A DNA stretch of 64,000 nucleotides from Kordia sp039026955 (lineage in GTDB: Bacteria > Bacteroidota > Bacteroidia > Flavobacteriales > Flavobacteriaceae), in the NCBI GenBank assembly GCA_039026955.1, contig JBCCLH010000006.1:62001-126000 (forward strand), in the 5' to 3' direction. The notes beneath the pieces were generated by a model. That model did not search any database. It was not told where the DNA came from and worked only from the letters and a program-made list of their open reading frames with translations. A program made the translations under genes and the position numbers. This document shows, in pieces, positions 51,766 through 61,836 of this stretch (positions are counted from its first letter, which is position 1; every line of letters begins with the position of its first letter).

Positions 51766-51960
51766 AATAAATGTCAGTTCGAGCATTACTGTAAGTACCT
51801 AGCGTAGCTATCGAGAACAGTCGTGAACAGCTAAGAATCTATATTTTCAAAGGAATCTCATGAGCTACGCTCGGTATCTATGATAATGCTCGATTTGACA
51901 TTTATATAACTTTATAAAAATCAGAATTATATATTAATTTCTAAATCAAACTCAAGTAAT
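51766..51960. repeat. Dispersed element (family B, diverged copy 4)
   Basis: TGTCAGTTCGAGCATTACTG, TAGCTATCGAGAACAG and ATAATGCTCGATTTGACA link it to the 14.5 and 19.8 kb copies. Fills the gap between TraB and NUDIX genes. Confidence 0.55.
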
Positions 51961-51975
51961 TTATTAAAGTTTCCA

Positions 51976-52494
51976 TTAACTTGAAAATATCCCAAGTTGA
52001 TCTTTCATGTCAAAAAGCATATCAATTACACTGAGATGATAGGAAATAAATTTTTTGTTGTGAATCATCTCATAAATTTCCGCTTTGGTTGCCCATTTTA
52101 CAGCTTGCACTTCGGATTCTTGTAGTTTTAATTCCGCAAGATCAACCTCAGCTTTGAGAATATAATAATCGTCAAATCCCGTTTGAAAATTGACGGTAAA
52201 ACTGGGTCTAACATTCGTGAAATCATGCGAATAGCCTAATTCTTCAAACAATTCTCTAGTGGCTGCTTGCTGACTGTTTTCACCTGCTTCTACAGTTCCG
52301 CCAACAGTAACATCCCATAAATTTGGCCAGCCTTTTTTAAACGGTTGTCGATGTTGAATCAACAATTCATTGTTGGAATTGATGATCGCTACGTGAATCA
52401 CCATGTGAAATTCATCTGCGTTCAATTTGTCGCCACGATTCACCACTTTTCCCGTTTTAATTCGATATTGATCGTAAATATCCCACTGTTCCAT
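51976..52494 (-). CDS. NUDIX hydrolase (isopentenyl-diphosphate isomerase-like group)
   Basis: 172 aa. The Nudix box is complete: GGTVEAGENSQQAATRELFEELGY. The N terminus (WDIYDQYRIKTGKVVNRGD) is of the NUDIX type seen in YfcD-like and IDI-like enzymes. It hydrolyses a nucleotide-diphosphate-linked substrate, not identified. Confidence 0.9.
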   Translation of the reverse strand: MEQWDIYDQYRIKTGKVVNRGDKLNADEFHMVIHVAIINSNNELLIQHRQPFKKGWPNLWDVTVGGTVEAGENSQQAATRELFEELGYSHDFTNVRPSFTVNFQTGFDDYYILKAEVDLAELKLQESEVQAVKWATKAEIYEMIHNKKFISYHLSVIDMLFDMKDQLGIFSS

Positions 52495-52525
52495 TGAACT
52501 AATTTTTTATCTAAAATTAATTGGA

Positions 52526-52981
52526 TTATTTTGCTGCGACAACGTCAATTTCAATTTTCGCATTTGCTGCCAATCCGCCAGCCGCAAAGGTAGTGCGTGC
52601 CGGTTTGTTGGGAAAGTATTGCACATACACACTGTTAAACGCTTTAAAATCGTTGATATCAGATAAGATAACGGTACATTTTACCACGCGATCCAAAGAA
52701 GAATTGTGTTGCGCCAACACCGCTTTTATATTTTCAATCGCTTGTTTGGTTTCTGCTTTGATGCCGCCTTCGGCTAATAATCCTGTGGTGTGATCTTTTC
52801 CGATTTGTCCTGCCAAAAACAATAAATTTTCGGTTTCTACTGCGGCACTAAAAGGTGTATTTTGACGTTGTGGCAAGTGCGATTTATGGAATTTGATGTC
52901 GCTGCTTTTAGAAGTGTCCGTAGCCGTTTGACAACTACTGAAGCATAAAAGGATTACACAAAGGAAAAAAAATGATTTCAT
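52526..52981 (-). CDS. RidA-family lipoprotein
   Basis: 151 aa from the ATG at 52981; the longer frame adds eight residues before a clean lipoprotein signal (FFFLCVILLCFSSCQTA, Cys18). The rest is a RidA/YjgF domain (FLAGQIGKDHTTG, CTVILSDINDFKAFNSVY, PARTTFAAGGLAANAKIEIDVVA). RidA proteins deaminate reactive enamines; an exported, lipid-anchored form is less common. The catalytic Arg of PARTTF is present. Confidence 0.88.
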   Translation of the reverse strand: MKSFFFLCVILLCFSSCQTATDTSKSSDIKFHKSHLPQRQNTPFSAAVETENLLFLAGQIGKDHTTGLLAEGGIKAETKQAIENIKAVLAQHNSSLDRVVKCTVILSDINDFKAFNSVYVQYFPNKPARTTFAAGGLAANAKIEIDVVAAK

Positions 52982-53058
52982 AGCATTGGAATTGGTTGGT
53001 ACCAAATTTACGAAATAAAAAAAGGAGATGATTTAAAACAAAATAGTATCTTTTCTAC

Positions 53059-54045
53059 ATGAAAAAAATTCTAATTCTTGGCGGCACACAGTTTATAGGA
53101 CGAACATTGGTGGAACAATTGCAAAAATCCAACAAATATGATATTACCTTATTCAACCGACAACAAACAGGCAAAGACTTATTTCCCAACATTAAAAAAA
53201 TAAAAGGTAGCCGCGAAACAGACGACGTGTCTCAAATTGCGCAACAAGATTGGGAATATGTCATTGATGTTTCTTGCTATTATCCTGATTCGCTTGATCG
53301 TGTATTGAAATCGCTCAAAGGAACACTTCAAAAATATATGCTGATCTCAACGTGTTCTGTGTATGACAATACCGAACATCAAACCGAATTGAGCGACGAA
53401 ACCGCAGAGATTTTGAGTTGTACACCTGAACAACGCTCAGACAGAGCCAACGATTCGTACGGACAACGAAAGGCGGAATGTGAACGTATTTTACAAAACA
53501 CAACACACCAACATTTGATACTGCGTCCTGCGCTTGTGTACGGCAACTACGATCATACGGATCGGTTATATTATTGGCTGCATCAAGTCAAAGAAAAGTC
53601 AAAAATTATACTTCCTGATGCAGGTGAAAGAGTGTTTTCATTAACCTACGTACACGATTTGGTGCAAACTATTATTGCAGGATTAGAAACGCCATTGACA
53701 GGAATTTACAATGTGATATCAGCTCCAAAGACTTCCATTCAACAGATTGTAAATACGGCAGCCAAACAGCTAGATGCTACTTTTGAAACGGTAAATGCCT
53801 CTCCTCATTTTTTACATAAAAACCACATCAATCAATGGTCGGACATGCCATTGTGGTTGGATTGTGATCATTACACCTACAGTAATGAGAAATTGAAAAA
53901 AGACACTGATATGCAGCTTACCAACTTGGAAGAAGGTTTACAAAATACAATTGCATATTACAATACATTGAATTGGAAGGAACCGATTTATGGAATGTCG
54001 GAAGCAACTCGTTTGAAGCTTTTGGAGAAGCTAGCTTTGGAGTGA
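53059..54045 (+). CDS. NAD-dependent epimerase/dehydratase-family protein
   Basis: 328 aa, extended SDR: Rossmann ILGGTQFIG at the N terminus, a middle VIDVSCYYP and the active-site-like STCSVYDNT with Tyr in DSYGQRKAECE (YxxxK). Similar to reductases annotated as isoflavone or mRNA-binding-like epimerases. The substrate is unknown. Confidence 0.85.
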   Translation: MKKILILGGTQFIGRTLVEQLQKSNKYDITLFNRQQTGKDLFPNIKKIKGSRETDDVSQIAQQDWEYVIDVSCYYPDSLDRVLKSLKGTLQKYMLISTCSVYDNTEHQTELSDETAEILSCTPEQRSDRANDSYGQRKAECERILQNTTHQHLILRPALVYGNYDHTDRLYYWLHQVKEKSKIILPDAGERVFSLTYVHDLVQTIIAGLETPLTGIYNVISAPKTSIQQIVNTAAKQLDATFETVNASPHFLHKNHINQWSDMPLWLDCDHYTYSNEKLKKDTDMQLTNLEEGLQNTIAYYNTLNWKEPIYGMSEATRLKLLEKLALE

Positions 54046-54434
54046 GGTTATTTTGAATGTTGAGTTTTGAATTATGTTTGCTTGTTGCTTTGATTTTCGT
54101 TACAAAATAGTATCGAGATTTAATGACTAAACTATTCAACTTATAAACTTAAAGTTTCTAGCTGTTCTCGATACAAAATCTTTTCAAGATTTCACTCGAA
54201 TTGACGTTATAATGTACAACTTATACCTATTAAAAAGCTGCAAAACCCAATCGTCACTTTGATTTCTATGATACGTCATTGTGATCTCCAACTTGATTGG
54301 AGAGTGGCAAGCTGTTTCTTTCAAAGACAAATCTTACTTTGATTTAAATAGATTGCCACGAATTTCCTTGAAATTCTCGCAAAGACGTATCAAACTAGAA
54401 CATTAGTACATTTTCAAATCATCAAATTGATACA
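54046..54434. repeat. Spacer with family-A repeats
   Basis: Motifs ATACGTCATTGTGATCTCC and AGATTGCCACGAATTTCC with TCGCAAAGACGTATCA at 54270-54395; a TCTCGATACA-type repeat at 54110-54200. No gene. Confidence 0.55.
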
Positions 54435-55697
54435 TTAAAAGTACTGCCCAATCCCAAACACAATTCCGTTACTTGCATTTTTGGTAATTCCATAACCATA
54501 ATCAATTCGGAAAATGGCGTTGAAGATGCGTTTGTGAATGAAACGCAGTCCGACTCCTGGATAGATTCTAAAGTTTTCGCTATCGATAAAATCGCTCAAT
54601 TCTCCACCTGGATTTCGCCAAGTTCCCGCATCAATGAATCCGTTTCCTTGCAGAATAAACCAGCCTTTTTCATAAAGTGTATAGCGATATTCCGTGTTCA
54701 GCACAATACTTCCCGTTCCTCGATCAATGATGTTTCCCACACCACGAATGTTTAAGTTGTTATCTACCGAGAATGGCGCAAATGGACTGTCATCATTGGA
54801 AGCCAATCCGAAGCGGAAGCGATTTGCCCAGTTTCCTTTTTCGCCAACTCTGGTAAAATATAAAAAGTCGCTCCAACCAATAAGGAAGTCGTTTTGAAAG
54901 TCATTTTCTGTAATTACATATTGCAAGTACAGCGTGTTTTTAAATCCTTCTACATATTGATAGTAATAATCTAAATCATCGTATTGATAGACAAATTTCA
55001 GCATTTGCTTGTCCAAGGTCAAACTCTGAGGAATCGCATCTGACGTAAGTCCATTTAAATAATCATATTCTTCTGTAAACACATTGAAGCCAAATTGCAA
55101 CAAGTGCTTAAAATTCACTTGATACAGTCCTAAGACTTCAAACGAGGTATTACTGTACTTATAATTCGCCGATCCGCCACCAAAGAATAGCGGTTCTTCA
55201 CTTGTCCAATTTTGGAAATTGATGGCGACTCCTAAATTCCGCGTAAATAGATTCGGTGCCCGCATGTTGATTCCATACGAGTCAAATCCGTTGTTTTGGT
55301 AAAATCCGCCAAAAGCGATATTTCTTCCCAAAAAATTATAATCGTACAATCCAACTTTGTACGCAAATTGCTCGTTGGTCGTTGTCCACAAATTGAGATT
55401 GGGAATTAGCGTAAAGTTTTCTTCAATATTAAAAAAGACATTATACAGATTGTCGTGCGAATGAAAGACTTGGTAGTACGCATGCGAAACACCTGCCAAA
55501 CGTTTCAACAGAATCACATCTTTTTCAAGCTGCACCGAATCGAGCACATCGCCATTTCGAACGCTGACATAGTTTCTTAAAAAGCCAACTTTATTTTTTT
55601 TGTGTCCTTGAAATTTAACATCGTAGACAATTTTCTCTTGTGCTATTCCTTGTAGAGTTATTAAAAACAAACCGAAAAGCAGGAAGATCTTTTTCAT
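54435..55697 (-). CDS. BamA/TamA-type outer-membrane protein
   Basis: 420 aa from the ATG at 55697 (upstream in-frame TTG ignored). The signal peptide MKKIFLLFGLFLITLQGIAQ is followed by a POTRA-like segment and a surface-antigen beta-barrel (GSIVLNTEYRYTLYEKGWFILQGNGFIDAG, FRIYPGVGLRFIHKRIFNAIFRIDYGYG). Such proteins insert or translocate proteins or lipids. It follows two lipoprotein genes and may form a complex with them. Confidence 0.85.
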   Translation of the reverse strand: MKKIFLLFGLFLITLQGIAQEKIVYDVKFQGHKKNKVGFLRNYVSVRNGDVLDSVQLEKDVILLKRLAGVSHAYYQVFHSHDNLYNVFFNIEENFTLIPNLNLWTTTNEQFAYKVGLYDYNFLGRNIAFGGFYQNNGFDSYGINMRAPNLFTRNLGVAINFQNWTSEEPLFFGGGSANYKYSNTSFEVLGLYQVNFKHLLQFGFNVFTEEYDYLNGLTSDAIPQSLTLDKQMLKFVYQYDDLDYYYQYVEGFKNTLYLQYVITENDFQNDFLIGWSDFLYFTRVGEKGNWANRFRFGLASNDDSPFAPFSVDNNLNIRGVGNIIDRGTGSIVLNTEYRYTLYEKGWFILQGNGFIDAGTWRNPGGELSDFIDSENFRIYPGVGLRFIHKRIFNAIFRIDYGYGITKNASNGIVFGIGQYF

Positions 55698-55699
55698 TA

Positions 55700-56467
55700 T
55701 CAATTCTCATTAAAGAAATTTAAAATAGCTCTAGTAGACCAGTTTTCTTCATTAATATCTAAAAAGTTTATTGTGTATGTCTGATTGCCTGGCAGTGACA
55801 CTGGAGGATTTAGTGTGAAGTTTTCTAAAACGTTTGTAGGATCGTAGAATTGGAAATTTGTAGCCTCTGTAACGATTACTGAAAATGTTTGATTAAAATC
55901 ATTTATTGCCATGAAAAATTTAGACGATTGCCCCACAACATCACGATCCCAAAAGAAAAATGGAAGTCCAGGTTGCGTTTGACTGACGGTAATTCCTTCA
56001 CTTGTCCAAACCGTAGGATTTTCTATGTGATTTACTTTTATGGGTCTGGAAAGTCGAATTTTATCATCTACTGTATATTTAACAATTACAAAATATTCAC
56101 TTCCATCAGAAGCTACTTGTCCTTGTCCACAAGTCCCAAGAAGTTGCCTTAATTCTGCATCAAATTCTCGGTAATTATTATAATCATTTCGATCTACAGT
56201 CAAATTTTCTGTTTTATATAATTCTATATCCGCAGCATTCGGTTCTAAGTAGTATAGTATCAATACCACAAGACCGGAATCTACATCATCGGAATATCCA
56301 TAGGCAGGAATACGGAGATTAGAGACGTCCTGATCGGTAATTTTTGCTAACAACGAAAGTGGATCTACAGGTGCTGGACTGTCATCATCACTGCTACAGG
56401 AAAATGTAATAGCGATTAAAAGGCTAAAAATTAAAAAAATACGGAGGTTGGTAATCGATTTTATCAT
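55700..56467 (-). CDS. Lipoprotein, tandem paralogue 1
   Basis: 255 aa, lipoprotein signal (FLIFSLLIAITFSCSSDDD). The rest is beta-rich with LVVLILYYLEPNAADIELYKTENLTVDRNDYNNYREFD and NPTVWTSEGITV, shared with the next gene (VVHVFYYLEQGATNVQFFETNTTEVDHTDFSNYREL; KPTVWTDAVTV). Function unknown; probably cell-surface. Confidence 0.75.
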   Translation of the reverse strand: MIKSITNLRIFLIFSLLIAITFSCSSDDDSPAPVDPLSLLAKITDQDVSNLRIPAYGYSDDVDSGLVVLILYYLEPNAADIELYKTENLTVDRNDYNNYREFDAELRQLLGTCGQGQVASDGSEYFVIVKYTVDDKIRLSRPIKVNHIENPTVWTSEGITVSQTQPGLPFFFWDRDVVGQSSKFFMAINDFNQTFSVIVTEATNFQFYDPTNVLENFTLNPPVSLPGNQTYTINFLDINEENWSTRAILNFFNEN

Positions 56468-56477
56468 GATATATAGC

Positions 56478-57233
56478 TTATTGAGCTATAAAGATAGTCT
56501 GAATTACTGTATTTACCCAATTATCTTCGCTTACATCCATCAATGTAAATTTATAGGGATTGTCGATGGTTAATTCCAACGGATTTTCCTCAGTAATATT
56601 CAAAACTACATTGGAAGTATCGTAATATTGAAACTGATTTTCATACGTATACGTTCCCGAAAGCAAGCCATTATCTACCGTTGAAACGACTTGAAAATAG
56701 ATTTCATTATCGCCATTTGGATTGTCTTCCCAACTAAATCTCGGCATTTTTGGCACTTCATGATTTACCGTCACAGCATCTGTCCAAACCGTAGGTTTTG
56801 AATTGTTTTTGATGTGAATCGGATTGGAAATTTTCACTTCACCATCCAATTCAAACGTGACAATCACCCATTGATCGTGTGCAAAAGGTCGTGTGAATTG
56901 ATAGATAAACCCTTCAAAAAGCGGTTGTGAGGGCAATGCAAGTTCTCTGTAATTGCTAAAATCGGTATGATCAACTTCAGTAGTATTCGTTTCAAAAAAC
57001 TGAACATTCGTGGCACCTTGTTCTAAATAATAAAACACATGCACGACACTTGAACCGCTGGCATCACTCGCCGCACAGGCAATCACCGCGCCGGTTTCTA
57101 TGGTGCGATTGGCAATGACTTCTGAAAGTCTTGCTGTGTTTTCTAGCATAATAGTTTCTCTAGTATCATCCGATTGACATGATAGTACGGTAAAAACTAA
57201 AGTGAAGTATAAAATTGTCTTTAATCTATTCAT
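56478..57233 (-). CDS. Lipoprotein, tandem paralogue 2
   Basis: 251 aa, lipoprotein signal (TLVFTVLSCQSDD). It shares a beta-sandwich-like pattern with the adjacent 255-aa protein along its whole length (about 30% by eye, not measured). Overlaps the start region of the glycosidase gene by 4 bp, so both belong to one leftward transcript. Confidence 0.75.
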   Translation of the reverse strand: MNRLKTILYFTLVFTVLSCQSDDTRETIMLENTARLSEVIANRTIETGAVIACAASDASGSSVVHVFYYLEQGATNVQFFETNTTEVDHTDFSNYRELALPSQPLFEGFIYQFTRPFAHDQWVIVTFELDGEVKISNPIHIKNNSKPTVWTDAVTVNHEVPKMPRFSWEDNPNGDNEIYFQVVSTVDNGLLSGTYTYENQFQYYDTSNVVLNITEENPLELTIDNPYKFTLMDVSEDNWVNTVIQTIFIAQ

Positions 57234-58234
57234 TCGTATTTTTTGTAATTATTGCGGACTACAGCTTCCGCGGGCTTGTTTTGTGGCGTAAATTGATTGT
57301 TTTCCATTCCGCCTACTTTTTCATCATTGATAAACCATTTCCAGATAAATCCGCCTGCAAACCATTCTTCATTCCAAAATTCATTAAACAAGGCTTGCAA
57401 GGCAATTTCCTGTGCTTTTAAATTGAGTACTTTTCCGTTTCTGCTCGAATCCCACGGTTCTTTTCCTGTGTAATCCATACTGCGATAACCATATTCAGTA
57501 AACAGTATTTTTCGATCTACTTTTTTAGACAGCTCCACAATTTTCTGTTTGTGTCGTTGCCAACCTTCTTGCAAACTTTCTAAAGAAGGCATTTTTTCTT
57601 CGCTTAGCGGAAAATACGCATCAATTCCTATAAAATCTATGTCCTGCCAAAAAGATACTTTGTTAAAAGAATCCCAGTTTTCTGCGTAGGTCAACTTTCC
57701 TTTGTATACCTTTTTTACTTTATCGATCAACTGTTTCCAGTACGCTGGACGTGCCGCTACAAATTTGTGCAACTCCGTTCCGATGCAGTATATTTCTGCC
57801 TTGAGTTCTTCTGCCAGACTCGCATATTCGAGTATAAAACTTTCATACGAAGCTTCAAACGCTTTCCAATCTGCTTCAGATTTCATCTCAATAAAACCTG
57901 TAAATTCGCCACGCCAAACCCAAATTTGCGGCTTGATCATGATTTTGATGTTGTTCTTTTGTAGCAATTCCGAATATTGCTTGGCTCCTTTTCGCGTTTC
58001 CCCAAACCATTGTCGGTCTGTATTGTGAACAACTTCTGTCGAATTTAACGTCTTCAAAAAACCAAACGGCATAATCGCGGCATAATTTGCATTCAACTTA
58101 ATCACAGGATCTACATGCGATTGGTTCGCTGCTTCTGGTGCTGCGACAAAACTCACTCCATTGATTTTTTTGGATTGACTTATACAAGAAAACTGCGTGA
58201 AACATACACACAGCAAAAGGAGTCTAAACTTCAT
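57230..58234 (-). CDS. GH113-like glycoside hydrolase
   Basis: 334 aa with a lipoprotein-type signal (LLLLCVCFTQFSCISQ). A TIM-barrel of the GH113-type: KINGVSFVAAPE, IMIKPQIWVWRGEFTG, acid/base candidate Glu in YCIGTELHKF and nucleophile candidate Glu in ILFTEYGYRSMDYTG. Family members cleave beta-mannans; here the substrate is not established. First gene of the leftward outer-membrane group. Confidence 0.85.
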   Translation of the reverse strand: MKFRLLLLCVCFTQFSCISQSKKINGVSFVAAPEAANQSHVDPVIKLNANYAAIMPFGFLKTLNSTEVVHNTDRQWFGETRKGAKQYSELLQKNNIKIMIKPQIWVWRGEFTGFIEMKSEADWKAFEASYESFILEYASLAEELKAEIYCIGTELHKFVAARPAYWKQLIDKVKKVYKGKLTYAENWDSFNKVSFWQDIDFIGIDAYFPLSEEKMPSLESLQEGWQRHKQKIVELSKKVDRKILFTEYGYRSMDYTGKEPWDSSRNGKVLNLKAQEIALQALFNEFWNEEWFAGGFIWKWFINDEKVGGMENNQFTPQNKPAEAVVRNNYKKYE

Positions 58235-58269
58235 GATGAATGATTTAAACTCCTAAAATAAATATATTC

Positions 58270-59214
58270 TTAAAATATTGCTCTTAATCCTATGCTAAAT
58301 GTTTGTCCAAGTCCTTGAAAGTTATGTCCTCTCACAAACTTAGAAAAAGATGTTTCCACGTTCAATACTTCTGTCAATTGGTATTTTCCTCCAAAACCAA
58401 ATAGTGTTCCATTTTGAGAAAAATTACCGCCTCCAGCAGATTGAGGGTTGTCTATTCCGATTAAAAAAGTTTGTTGCCCATTAATAAAAATCGTTGATTT
58501 TGGAGATGGAAAATAACTCAAGAAAGCCGTAAAAGGTAAAAACAAGCTATTCCCTGCAAATCTTTCACTTGAATTTTCGTCAGGAGCTACATTTTCTCTG
58601 GTATCTCCAAAATTAAATCTAAAATCTACTTCTGTAAATAACTGCCATTTGTCGCCTCCAAATGTTCTATCGTAGAAAAATCGAGTGTCCCACGCAAAAC
58701 TTCTTTGATCTAAAAATCCGCCTGGTTGATCTTTAAATACTGGAATAAAAAACGAAGAGGTTATGGAGAAATTCGCAATATTTTTAAAAGGTTGAAAACG
58801 AATAGAAGGGGCAATCGTTGCTAAACCTGATCTTCTATCATTTTCATTATCTTCAAAACGCAATACTTCCAAAGCGCCTTGTCCCGCTAAAGTATTGGAA
58901 CGAACTTGAAAAATTAATCCAACGTTCACACGACGATTTTCGCTAATTCCCGTATAGATTTCAGTAGTATTTGTGAAGAAAGTCTCTCTTGGAATCGTTA
59001 CGGAAGTACTTCCTTCATCGGTACGTTCGGTTTGTGTATAAATACTGTTGAAAAACTTGATATCCCATTGTCCTTTCTTTAATAATTTAGAAGGTGTAAA
59101 CTCCTGAATGTTGGTTAAATCATCTGTAGTATCATCATCTTGATCGTCTTGTGCAAATGAGAAGCTTACAAAAAATAGGGCAAATGCGGTTATGAGTAAA
59201 TTTTTAGTGTTCAT
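58270..59214 (-). CDS. Outer-membrane beta-barrel protein (transporter-like)
   Basis: 314 aa, signal peptide ending SFAQDD. Predicted strands throughout (KGQWDIKFFNSIYTQTERTD; NVGLIFQVRSN; QLFTEVDFRFNFGD), ending with an aromatic C-terminal strand (SIGLRAIF). It resembles the MetA-like transporter or alginate-export-like barrels of Bacteroidetes. The substrate is unknown. Confidence 0.75.
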   Translation of the reverse strand: MNTKNLLITAFALFFVSFSFAQDDQDDDTTDDLTNIQEFTPSKLLKKGQWDIKFFNSIYTQTERTDEGSTSVTIPRETFFTNTTEIYTGISENRRVNVGLIFQVRSNTLAGQGALEVLRFEDNENDRRSGLATIAPSIRFQPFKNIANFSITSSFFIPVFKDQPGGFLDQRSFAWDTRFFYDRTFGGDKWQLFTEVDFRFNFGDTRENVAPDENSSERFAGNSLFLPFTAFLSYFPSPKSTIFINGQQTFLIGIDNPQSAGGGNFSQNGTLFGFGGKYQLTEVLNVETSFSKFVRGHNFQGLGQTFSIGLRAIF

Positions 59215-59467
59215 TTTTAATTTTATTTAGTATTGTAATTAGTTTTTTACTTGGGTGTTGGGTCTTTGGTTTTGGGTCTTTGTTGATTTGTTCGCTTCGC
59301 TTGTTTGTTTATTCGAAATATTCTCAACAACGCTTGAATTAACAACTTCATTTCTGATTTCAAATCGTCACTTCGAGTGATTTTCTGTCTTATTAAGCAA
59401 AGCGAGATAGATAGAAAATTGTATTGAGAAGTAATTCAAAATTCAACATTTAGCATTTAAAATTTCA

Positions 59468-60184
59468 TTATTTCGTTTTATTCAAATTCCAGTTATACGG
59501 ATAGTAGCTGATTTTTGATTTTGCTGCGATTTTTTCTTCTCTGTATTGATTGATAAAATCGATTTCATTTCCGTTCTGGGTAAAATCTTCTTTGTACCAT
59601 TTCATGATTTCAGAAAGTTGTACGCGTTTTTTACGCGAATTTACTTTGATAAACTCGTCACTGTTTAAAGCAATGCGTGTTTGTCTGTCTAACTGCGTAT
59701 CTAAAGTTGTAGGCATATACGCTTCTGAAATGATTGGAGGACAGCCTAAGCCTGCGCATACCAAGACAAAGTGAAAACGTGCATCATTGAACTGTCCGCG
59801 TAACAATTTGTGTTCTATATCATTTAAGGTGATTTTCTTTCCGCCTACCGAATGTTTTGTTTTGTCGAAGAAACCTTTGATATCTAAAGGTGATTTTACA
59901 GGATATTTTTGGATGATTCCTTTAATTACGGATAAATTGTAGATATTAATCCAAAAAGCTTGATAGGTATTTGCATCACTTTTATCGATAGTAATGTCAT
60001 TTGTTGAAGCTAAAATATTTTCGAGTTGTGCAGGATTCTTTTTGATCGCTTTGTAATTTACGCGTCCGTCTTTTACATATTCTTTTAAAAATGCGTCTGT
60101 ATCTTTAAAAAATGTCGCTGTATTTTGTGCGAATCCGAACGTAGTAAAACAAAGGACAATTAGTGTGATGATTTTATAATTCAT
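59468..60184 (-). CDS. DUF547 exported protein
   Basis: 238 aa from the ATG at 60184, where a signal peptide (MNYKIITLIVLCFTTFGFAQ) begins; the longer frame to 60304 is not needed. DUF547 domain with AFWINIYNLSVIKGII, HFVLVCAGLGCPPIISEAYM and KWYKEDFTQNGNEIDFINQY. It is a paralogue of the lipoprotein at 47145. The function is unknown. Confidence 0.85.
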   Translation of the reverse strand: MNYKIITLIVLCFTTFGFAQNTATFFKDTDAFLKEYVKDGRVNYKAIKKNPAQLENILASTNDITIDKSDANTYQAFWINIYNLSVIKGIIQKYPVKSPLDIKGFFDKTKHSVGGKKITLNDIEHKLLRGQFNDARFHFVLVCAGLGCPPIISEAYMPTTLDTQLDRQTRIALNSDEFIKVNSRKKRVQLSEIMKWYKEDFTQNGNEIDFINQYREEKIAAKSKISYYPYNWNLNKTK

Positions 60185-60465
60185 AATAATTTTTTCAATA
60201 GAATTTTCAATTTGTAACGCTGGATAAGTCCACAAAAAAATTAAGAACTTACAAACTTTCTTGAAATTATTTCGATTTTGTATCAAATTGATTTTCAAGC
60301 GCAAAACAAGTAGTCAATTTGTAAAAAACCTTACATCAAAAATACAATTTAAATTGATTCTAAATTAATTATGATCTATAAGTTCTTAACTTTAGTAGCG
60401 ACTGAATGCTCGAATCAAAACATTTCTACAGTGTTAGGAATTATTTAAATCAACCAAAAACCCTC

Positions 60466-61812
60466 ATGGAGCACATTGTAATTATAGGTAATGGAATTTC
60501 TGGAGTCACGGCAGCCAGACACATTCGAAAGCTTTCTGACAAAAGAATCACCATTATTTCAGCTGAAACAGAATACTTTTTCTCGCGTACTGCACTGATG
60601 TATATTTACATGGGACACATGAAGTTTGAACATACACAACCGTATGAAAATTGGTTTTGGAAAAAGAATCGTATCGAACTGAAAAAAGGCTTTGTAAAAC
60701 AAGTGAAACCTTTTATTAAGGAATTGGTTTTTGCTGATGGAGATACTTTAAAATACGACAAACTGATTATCGCAACAGGTTCAAAACCAAATAAATTTGG
60801 ATGGCCAGGACAGGATTTGGATGGCGTGATGGGCATGTATCACAAACAAGATTTAGAAAATCTGGAAAAATACGCACCTAATAATAAGGTATGTAAACGC
60901 GCTGTGATTGTTGGTGGCGGACTTATAGGAATTGAATTGGCAGAAATGCTACAAAGTCGCAATATTCCTGTGACCTTTTTAGTGCGCGAAACTAGTTTTT
61001 GGAATGGTGTGTTGCCTGCGGGCGAATCGGCTATGATTAACGATCATATTAGAGAACATCATATTGACTTGCGTTTGGGCGTAAATCTGCAAGAAATCAA
61101 AGCAGATGAAAACGGAAAGGTAAAATCGATCATCATTCAAGAAACAGGCGAAGAAATTGAATGCACCGTGGTGGGACTCACTGCAGGAGTTTCCCCAAAT
61201 ATCGACTTTTTAAAAGGTTCCAAAATTAAACTTGGTCGTGGAGTGAAAGTAAATCGCAAATTGGAGACTAATATCCCAGATATTTACGCAATTGGCGATT
61301 GTGCCGAGCAATATGAAGCCATCGGAAACAGAAGACCCATTGAAGCAGTTTGGTATACAGGTCGCATGATGGGCGAAACAGTTGCACAAACTATTTGTGG
61401 AAATCCGAAGGAATATCAACCAGGACATTGGTTCAACTCAGCTAAATTTTTAGATATAGAATATCAAACCTATGGTTGGGTTTTTGGCGAACGTGGACGA
61501 CCAGAATATGAAGAGCATTTTCATTGGAAACATCCAAAGAAACATATTTGTATTACCATTGCGTTTCATAAAGACACCAAACTTTTTTTAGGAATCAATA
61601 CGTTCGGAATTCGCATGCGTCATCATGCATTTGATAAATGGTTAACTGAAAAACGTTCTGTAGAATATGTATTGGCACATTTAGCCGATGCCAATTTTGA
61701 TCCTGAATTTTATAAGCTACATGAAAAAACCATTGTAGCGCAGTTCAATCAAGAAAACAATACAGACATTAAACTGAAAAAGAGAAGCTGGAAACGTATT
61801 TTCAGTTACTAA
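60466..61812 (+). CDS. FAD-dependent pyridine-nucleotide oxidoreductase
   Basis: 448 aa from the ATG at 60466, where the Rossmann signature MEHIVIIGNGISGVTAARHIR begins. A second dinucleotide fold lies at VIVGGGLIGIELAEML, and the FAD-binding NIPDIYAIGDCAE closes the domain. The C-terminal region (IGNRRPIEAVWYTGRMMGETVAQTI, HKDTKLFLGINTFGIRMRHH) is of the nitrite reductase/NADH-rubredoxin group. The 24-bp distance to the polyferredoxin gene suggests an electron-transfer pair (inference). Confidence 0.88.
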   Translation: MEHIVIIGNGISGVTAARHIRKLSDKRITIISAETEYFFSRTALMYIYMGHMKFEHTQPYENWFWKKNRIELKKGFVKQVKPFIKELVFADGDTLKYDKLIIATGSKPNKFGWPGQDLDGVMGMYHKQDLENLEKYAPNNKVCKRAVIVGGGLIGIELAEMLQSRNIPVTFLVRETSFWNGVLPAGESAMINDHIREHHIDLRLGVNLQEIKADENGKVKSIIIQETGEEIECTVVGLTAGVSPNIDFLKGSKIKLGRGVKVNRKLETNIPDIYAIGDCAEQYEAIGNRRPIEAVWYTGRMMGETVAQTICGNPKEYQPGHWFNSAKFLDIEYQTYGWVFGERGRPEYEEHFHWKHPKKHICITIAFHKDTKLFLGINTFGIRMRHHAFDKWLTEKRSVEYVLAHLADANFDPEFYKLHEKTIVAQFNQENNTDIKLKKRSWKRIFSY

Positions 61813-61836
61813 TCATCACACCTTAAAAAAGATATT